Assembly (NCBI GenBank): GCA_029465975.1
Contig: CM055728.1
Coordinates: forward strand, 17,312,705 to 17,376,704
Direction of reading: 5' to 3'
Length of the DNA: 64,000 nt
Source of the DNA: Dallia pectoralis
Lineage: Eukaryota > Chordata > Actinopteri > Esociformes > Umbridae
Shown here piece by piece: positions 27,301 to 36,300 of this stretch (its first letter is position 1; each line of letters starts with the position of its first letter). The notes below the pieces were generated by a model, which saw only the letters and a program-made list of their open reading frames with translations, was not told where the DNA came from and did not search any database. A program made the translations under genes and the position numbers.

Positions 27301-30300
27301 TGTGCCAGTGGTAAATGGAGAGTACAAACGATAAGCATTGTTAGAGTCAAATAAGGCCTGTTATTCCAGAATGACCCTGGTCTTATGTCTGTCTGTCCCA
27401 GGTATCAGTACCCCACGATGGATGAGTTGTCTGAGATGTTGCCCTCTGTCATGACTCACCTGAAGTAAGTTCTCCTGCAGTGTTTAGGACCACTTCTAAA
27501 TAACATTTGTGTCTTGTTGGGTTTGTTTTCTCTGAGGCTTCTGTCTCTTCCCTTTCTCCAGGGTGAACAGTGTGATTGGGATTGGGGTTGGAGCTGGTGC
27601 CTACATCCTCTCTAGACTGGCTGTAAGTCAACATTCCTCCCAGCAGGGCTCTACAGTGCACATGGGCGTCCACTCACTAATGCACCCACTTATTCTGCCG
27701 TATGACCTGGATATTTAGTGGACTCAGTGAGGCTACACAGGGCCGTTCCAACTCCGGTATTGGGGCTTATATTTAGTGGACTCAGTGAGGCTACACAGGG
27801 CCGTTCCAACTCCGGTATTGGGGCTTATATTTAGTGGACTCAGTGAGGCTACACAGGGCCGTTCCAACTCCGGTATCGGGGCTTAATGCATTAATAATGT
27901 TTCACAGTGCACATTTCTACTCTGGTCCACACATGCTCCTGGTAAACGAGGACCTGCCACATAGTCGTCTAATCCTCATTAGCTTGTGCTCAACTACAAC
28001 ACACGTTCACTAGAAAACATAATAGCTGGATCATTTGTTAATACAAAGTGTTTAATCAAACCACGCCCATTTGTGCACCTCAGTCTTCAGTCATGACTAG
28101 TGAAGCTCCCATTAAGCACGCTCATCATACCAGCATCATTGAATCTTTCGAAATAAAAAGACAAAAATGATTATAATAATCATCTTTAGATAACCCATTT
28201 ATGTCCTGGTGTTGTCTTTATGGGTGTTTCTCATCATTGTTTCAGACTTTTTTCAGCTAGATGTGTAGAGTACATTTCTGTTGAAGTGTTAGCGTGATGC
28301 TAAATGTAGATATTTCCCTTCATACACTGCACACAGCAGGGACATGTCTCATCTCACATGCCTAGGCATTCTGATAGTGTTAGTGGAAGGAATATGTTTA
28401 GAGCCGCTATGACTTGCTAATTATAGTTAATTTAAGTCCTGTCGGGCTATTTTTGTGGAGGTGTGGAATTAATAAAAAGAAGAAGAAAAGGGTTTGGGAA
28501 AACGACTCCATCTGTCTTTATACATTTTAATGCGTCAAGACTTTTATCGCGCCATCGACCTCAAACTCTGTGCTGTCTAGTCTGAACGGGTAGGGCCTTG
28601 TAATGTCAAAGTAACCCGTCTCCGCCCCCTAGATTGCACAGCAGTTGAGGTTTGAGTCTTCACTGTTCCATTAGCTGCTTGGAAAGTCCCATGTGCAAAT
28701 TGCTAAGCATCGCCCAGGGAGTGGGCTGCATCGTCACTTTACTGGTCTTAGCAGAACATAACTGAGGTTGTCAGGTGACCTGTGTTTTCTCAGTACTTAT
28801 TGGGTAAAAGAGCAGAATGGCACGGATGCTTGAAAGCAAGGCTTGTTGCAATCTTCAACTCTCCTGAATCTCTTTGCAACACTAAACAACCACATTTAGT
28901 ATTGGATATAATGATTTTGATACAAACTGCTTTTTTTCTCTCTTCCCAGCTCAATGAGCCAGCCCTAGTTGAAGGTCTGGTCCTGATCAATGTGGACCCC
29001 TGTGCAAAGGGTTGGATTGACTGGGCCGCCTCAAAAGTGAGAACATATTCATGCAGTCACACACTGCTATGGGTTTTCTATCTATTTCTCTCTTGTGATC
29101 GAGTTCCAATACATTTGCGTGTTCAATCTTCCTGCACTTTCTGCTTACAGATGTCCGGCTGGACTAGTAACCTGGTGGATATAGTGATGGCTCACCATTT
29201 CAGCGACGTGAGTCTGGCGCTCTCTCTGGGATCCAGAGATCAGGATAGAGACTGAACATACTACAGGAATGCTGTAGGTGGTTTACTGGGATGTAACAGT
29301 GTTTGCCTTTACCTCAGGATGAGCTGTCTGACAACCAGGAGATCACCCAAACATACCGCCTTCACATTGCCCAGGATATTAACCAGGACAACCTGGCCCT
29401 GTTCTGCAACTCCTACAACAGGTACATTCTTACAGTCTGCGACATGTGGACGCAACTGTTGTTGCAGTTTAAGTGACATACATTTTATTTGTTTATCCAT
29501 ACTTTCTGGCAATTGTAACAGAATTGTATACACAAATAGCTGGCTGCACAATTTAACTAGCTTTCCGAAATGTTGCCTTTTAACCAATATTTTGTAATTA
29601 ACCAAACTAGACATTAGCTATGGAAGCTAGGATTTTTTTTAATACTGTACAGTTTTCTTCTAAAATGACAGTATATTTACTTTGATATTAACATATTGAC
29701 TGCCTGCTGTGCTGTCTATACTTTTTAATACACTTCGCCATATGGCTTATGTTGTGTCATCATTTGCTGCAGCACTGACAATTGTGTAATATTGAATACC
29801 ACTTGCGCTTAAAAGTACCTGACTGTAGTGGCTTTGAATCTATGTTAACCAATAAGGCGACGGAAGAGGTGTTAGTTGTTTCTTCTCAAGTATCTACAAT
29901 AGGGTCCTGTTTTAGACAGGGTGTTGGCATTCATTATTGTCATTCTAGTGAGTGGTTCAACTTTAAATAAAATGCTATTGGTGCTCTAAGAAAAACCCCT
30001 AAAGACATGAATACATAATGATCTGAATGTAGTTCCAGCCAATCAGTTCGTCCCTTCTGGAGAATCGCTAATGGATTTTTTTGAGAAAATAGTTCAAAAT
30101 GCATTTAAAAAAATGTTTTGCATGCTCTGTTTGACTTCTCCTTGTGATATTTGTCCGCCATAATAATAAGTACAGTCAAATGTGTTGTGACTGTGAATCA
30201 ATAGGCCAAAAGCACAACCCGACGTTCCTGTAACCATATTGGATTTATTTGTTTGACAGCCGTCGAGACTTGGAGATCGAGAGGCCTGTCACTGGTCTCA

Positions 30301-33300
30301 ATGAAGACACCGTGAACACACTCAAGTATGGAAACCAACCCTTCTTCTGTGGTTTTGTGTCTACCATTGCATCCTTTTCCTGATAGTAAATGTGTTTGTC
30401 TCCCCATCCAGATGCACATCCCTGCTTGTTGTTGGTGACACGTCCCCGGCTGTCGACGCAGTGGTGGGTGTCCGCTTTATCTCCATGGCAACGTGCTGCT
30501 GCTGAATGAGTCAGGGGTCTAATTGCAGTGCAGAGCATCGCCACTCCTCACAAAGTCTCCCTGTTTGTTGACAACACCTTTGTCTGTCAGTCGTGTTGTC
30601 GCTATTGTCAGAGGTTAGAAGTTCAGTCACAGCGAACAGATTTTCAACCTATGGGTTCTGCTGATATCCCTTAAAACAGTGAATGTCTTCCAGTCAGACT
30701 AGATGTTGTGCCGCTGTAGAAGTTATCAATCACTGTGCTCTCTCATGTCTATGAGCCAAAACCATCAGATATTTGGGTTTTTCCAAACTAGGATGAAGAC
30801 GCATGTTAGAGAAACTGTCAACAAGACCAGTACCAAATGGCTATATCTCAGGCTTATGTCGCTCTACGCTGCCCTATAGTGATATCCTCATAGTAAGGAA
30901 GTTGAGCTATTTTATCATTCTGTGCATGAAAGAAGTATCCTTTCTCCAAGCAGACTCTTGGACAGTTGGGAATATTCACAAGTCTTACAATAAATGCACA
31001 ACAACTTAAAATAGAAATGCAATGAGGCTGACCCAACAGCAAAACATTTCACATGAAATGTGGATGAAGTTACAACGTATTGCTTCACATTATAAATGCA
31101 GTAATGCACACGGGTCTAAATATACATTCTCTACGATGCATTTAGCAGAAAAACACATCTCAAGAGGATGACTCATTCTTGTGATCTCTTATGGCTCATA
31201 ACAACATCTTTTAGACATTTTGAAATAGCAAAGATGTAAACGTCTGTCATGTATAATATCGCTTACAGTAAACTCCAAAACTATTTGGACATTGACATCT
31301 TTGTTTTACACTATTCTATCTATTTGCATTTAAAATAATAAAATAACTATTGGGTAAAATTGTTGACCGTAAGATTTACATTTCCCCAATAATAATACAT
31401 GCTTTCACCAAATGCTCTGATTTGTGTTCCTCTGGGATGATGAGCTCTTTATTTGGTTGATAGAGCCTGAGTATACAGACAGACCAACTGGGGGGAAAGC
31501 GGGACCCCATCAGTGCCTGTCTGATTTCTTGTGTCCAGATTATGCATCTCTTTCTGTACTTCATTCACCAGCGCTTGATGAATGGAGAAACATGGGTTCA
31601 TTACAGGGAACATTGCAGGGAACATTGCAGGGAACATTGCAGGGAACATTGCAGTGAACATTGCAGTGAACATTGCAGGGAACATTGCAGGGAACTTCAC
31701 AAGGAACATTGCAGGGAACATTGCCGAGAACATTGCCGAGAACATTGCCGAGAACATTGCCGAGAACATTGCAGAGAACATTGCAGAGAACATTGCAGAG
31801 AACATTGCAGAGAACATTGCAGAGAACATTGCAGAGAACATTGCAGGGAACATTGCAGAGAACATTGCAGAGAACATTGCAGAGAACATTGCAGGGAACA
31901 TTGCAGGGAACATTGCAGGGAACATTGCAGGGAACATTACAGGAGGTTGAGGCAGTAGTACTGGCAGCAGGGATATGACCAGCCTTGACTGTTGGAAACT
32001 ATGTTTAAATATTTCAATGCCATCTGTAACTGAGATCATTTGTTTTTCCAATTGTATCTTACAGTAGTTACTTTAAAGCGTAGCACTGGTGGCAAAGTAG
32101 TGATGGTGATTAGCAACAGGCATCTAATTTAGGAAATGTTTCGCTTCTTGTATGAAATAAATCATATGACCCTTTCTAATCTATCTTTGTTTCGTTCATG
32201 TATTTAGGTTGAATGCAACTCCAGGTTAAATCCAACCAAAACAACTCTTCTTAAGGTGTGTTCAGTTACTCTCTTGTCTGTTGGTGGGAACATGAATGCT
32301 AATGCTATTGTCATTACTGTTTGGCATTTGTTAATGGATATCGTTTGGTTTAACAGTATATTTAACTACTGGCATGGTCATTCCTGTTAAATTCTATATT
32401 GTTTAATTATTTTTAGATGCAAGACTGTGGTGGGCTTCCTCAGGTCATCCAGGTGAGACATGAAAACAATTGTGTTTGGCTTAAACTATTCCAAACCAAT
32501 GGCCCGGACAACATTTCTCCATTGTTTACCTGATGGCTTTTCTCTTTGTGTCCTACAGCCGGGTAAACTTGCGGAGGCCTTCAAATACTTTGTCCAGGGA
32601 ATGGGTTACAGTGAGTACTGCAATTAGTATGCCTAATTGTTTTATTGTCAGATACTTCAGTCATCTGTAATGGTTGATGTTATGTTTGTATCTGTTAATA
32701 TGTTACATGTTATCCGTTAAATGTCTTGTTTACTGAAGTCTCTCTGTCTGAGAATGAGTCATCAGTCTAATTGAATGATATTTAATTTAACACTGCCCTT
32801 TCTGAGAACAGCCCTATTGAAACCGTTGTACACCCACACAGACACACTGTCTCTTTTAATCTCAACTAATACTCAAGTCTAATGGAGCCTTCAGCTGGCA
32901 CTTGAAGAGCAGAGGAACAGCTGTCTTTAACAACATAACATGTAGCGGATGTCCAGGGTCGAAGTTACCGTGAGACGGTTGTTGTATGAATATAGAAACA
33001 ATTATTCAGAACTGACCAGAAACTAACCTGAAGCCCTCCTTGTTTCCTGTCTGTTTGCAGTGACTCTTAACAACGGGAGTAAGTAGTTATATGATGATGA
33101 GTCAATAGTTGACTTTTAGTAAAGCATGAATGGTCTGCATGGTCTTCCCCTGTGCACACCTCAGTGTGCTGGATCTCTGCGTGTGAGTGTGCGTTGGTGT
33201 GCAAACACAGCTGATGTTAAGATGCAGTGCCCTACACAAGGAGAGTGTTTATCGTCCCTCGATTAAAGACATGCTTCATTTAGGTCACTGAGCAAATCTG

Positions 33301-36300
33301 ACTTGTGAAATAATAAGCATATGGCAAATGTACTTTATAGAGCATAGTCATTTTATTATCACATTGGGCACTGTATCTTATAGCTTCTCCAAATTGCATT
33401 GTCTTTCTGATCTTTTTGAGATAATTCAATCAATTTTTTTTGCGCTTGAAAATGTTTATATTTTGTTCATATAAACATTATTCAGTAAGTTTTCAGTTGC
33501 TAGCTTGGCGAGTGAACATAGATGGTGTGCGGTCTGAAATACTAAGCATTCAGCGAAGGAAGAATCATTACAATAATGATAATTAATTACTACGACATTA
33601 CCGGCATTGCGTATTCCCTTTAGCGCCGAGCAGAATAAAACATACATGTTTCTGTTTTCTGCTGCAGTCACACAGACATGGGAACCTTTTGTCCTTGGTG
33701 GAAACATCTGAACGGAATTATTTTATAAGTCAAAGAAATTAATGTGTCATGTTTCAATGTTTTTAATCATTCAAAATTCTAAATTTTTAATAGGATTTAA
33801 AAAGTCAGAAATTTTAAATAGTTTTCATGTTTCACTTATTCTCATGAAACCTACATGGTTGAGAGTTTGTAAACCTTTTATCATTTTTAATTTTCCTGCT
33901 GAATTTGACCTGAAATTGACAGCAACAATATTATTTCAGTTATTATACTTTGAGCTTTTGTCTCACTGAGAGATGTCATTTTTCTTAAGAAAAGGCATAT
34001 TTTGTCATTAAAAGAACATATTGAAATATTGACATAGGCTTGTATTTTCAACGCACTTCCCAATTGTTGAGGCCTCAAGGGGCCTTAGGTATGTTCATCT
34101 CAGTGGCAGATTAGTTTCTTTTAATGAAGGCTTTTCTAAACCCCACAGCAGGGCGTCACCTGCTCTGGCGAACTAGAGCCTAATTAATCAGTATTGCATA
34201 GAAACAATCTAAAATTAGTGCTTACGCTGAAATAAAATGATTATGATTGTTTCACACACTCCAGTGGGAAATCTCATTAATAGTACTTGTTCTCAGTGCT
34301 TGTGAACCACCATGACTCCACAAATTACCCACATACTGTTGAATTCCTTTCACGCCTGTTGGAAACATACAATACCAAATACAACAATGGATCCACAATT
34401 GTAATTGTCTGAGATTGACATGTAAGTAAATGCTACAGTGTAACTTCAATGAATGTCATCAAGATTTGCCTCAGTTTTTATGATGCTCTTTTGACTAGTA
34501 AGAAAACTTTGTTAAAGAGGGAAATGTATGTTTGTTAAGCATTATAAAATGCTCTCCCATCCTCAACAGCTCCATTGTGTAGCCTAGAATATATAGAAAC
34601 ACCATTATTGTGGTTTCATAGTTAAGTTATGAACAAGTTATGCTTTCCATCTTCACGTTAGGCAGCACCTTTACTCGTATTACGTTCAGCAGAATCTTTA
34701 CAAGTATCCCCTTCATGTTCAGCAGCATCTTTACTCATATCATCTTCATTTTCAGCAGCGCCTTTACTCGTATCTCCTTTACATTCAGCAGCACCTTTAC
34801 TCGTATGTCCTTCATGTTCAGCAGCACCTATACTCATATCTCCTTCATGTTCAGCAGCACCTTTACTCGTATGATCTTCACGTTCAGCAGCACCTTTACT
34901 CGTATCTCCTTTACATTCAGCAGCACCTATACTCATATCTCCTTCATGTTCAGCAGCACCTTTACTCGTATGATCTTCATGTTCAGCAGCAACTTTACTC
35001 GTATGATCTTCACGTTCAGCAGCACCTTTACTCGTATCTCCTTCACGTTCAGCAGCACCTATACTCATATCTCCTTCATGTTCAGCAGCACCTTTACTCG
35101 TATGATCTTCATGTTCAGCAGCACCTTTACTCGTATGATCTTCACGTTCAGCAGCACCTTTACTCGTATCTCCTTCACGTTCAGCAGCACCTATACTCAT
35201 ATCTCCTTCATGTTCAGCAGCACCTTTACTCGTATGATCTTCACGTTCAGCAGCACCTTTACTCGTATCTCCTTCACGTTCAGCAGCACCTATACTCATA
35301 TCTCCTTCATGTTCAGCAGCACCTTTACTCGTATGATCTTCACGTTCAGCAGCACCTTTACTCGTATCTCCTTCATGTTCAGCAGCACCTTTACCTGATC
35401 ACATTCAGCAGCATCTTTACTCGTATGATCTTCACATTCAGCAGCATCTTTACTCGTATGATCTTTACATTCAGCAGCACATTTATCACCTTCAGATTTA
35501 GTGAGAGACTTGTTCACACTATTGTTGGGATGGTTACATGTCGATCTGGGAGCTGCCTACTCTGATGGTTTCAGAAACCAATAAATGGCAGATAATCAAA
35601 TAAACCTTTGTTGACTACTACGTATCGAGCAGAAGGTTTATGGAAACTATTACTCGGGTTGTTTTCTGGGCTCATATCTGAGATGCTTGACTGACAAGGT
35701 CCAATGGCTGGGCGATATGGCAAAAATAATTATATGGCAAAAATGATAATTGTCACTAAATACATATATATGATTTGAGTAATCTAGCATATCCCAAAAC
35801 ATTTACTTCCCTAAAGGTGGTTAGTTTATTTTAGTGTAATTCACAGAATTTTAAACATAACCAATTGAACAAGGTCATTAGAAAAACAATGTGTGGTGTG
35901 GTTTGAATCACATTGCTAGTTTTTAAACATTATAGAACACAATAAAATATTTTCCACCAGGGAGCTCATATCTGGGGTCAATTTTCTTTCTATGCTTCCT
36001 AAAGACTTTCTTCTACGCCATGCTAAGTGGCATAGTCTTTTGCGGGGCCGTAGCCTATGGCATCTGTAGTGTCCTTGTATTGTATTTTTTATCATATTAT
36101 GTTTGTTCAATATACGTGGCCGTTGACTGTGTGCGTGGGCTTGTACCTGTACCCGTACCTATGCGCTTGCAGTGTCATTGGCTCATTTCTGCAGTAAGAT
36201 TCACTGGCTGGTTATAGCAAGTTTGCAGTGTACGTCAGGATTTATTTACTCCATGAAAATAGGATTTAACTTTTGGTTACATGTTTATGATTGATATTTT

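Noticed and set aside
34640..35517. Ala/Glu-rich frame on - and Phe/Thr/Ser-rich frame on +, over 200 codons each
   Set aside because: By-products of the 33-bp array in the last ndrg3 intron.
35705..35760. TGGGCGATATGGCAAAAA as the end of another hAT-like element
   Set aside because: It resembles a terminal sequence, but no inverted partner or target duplication could be found nearby.
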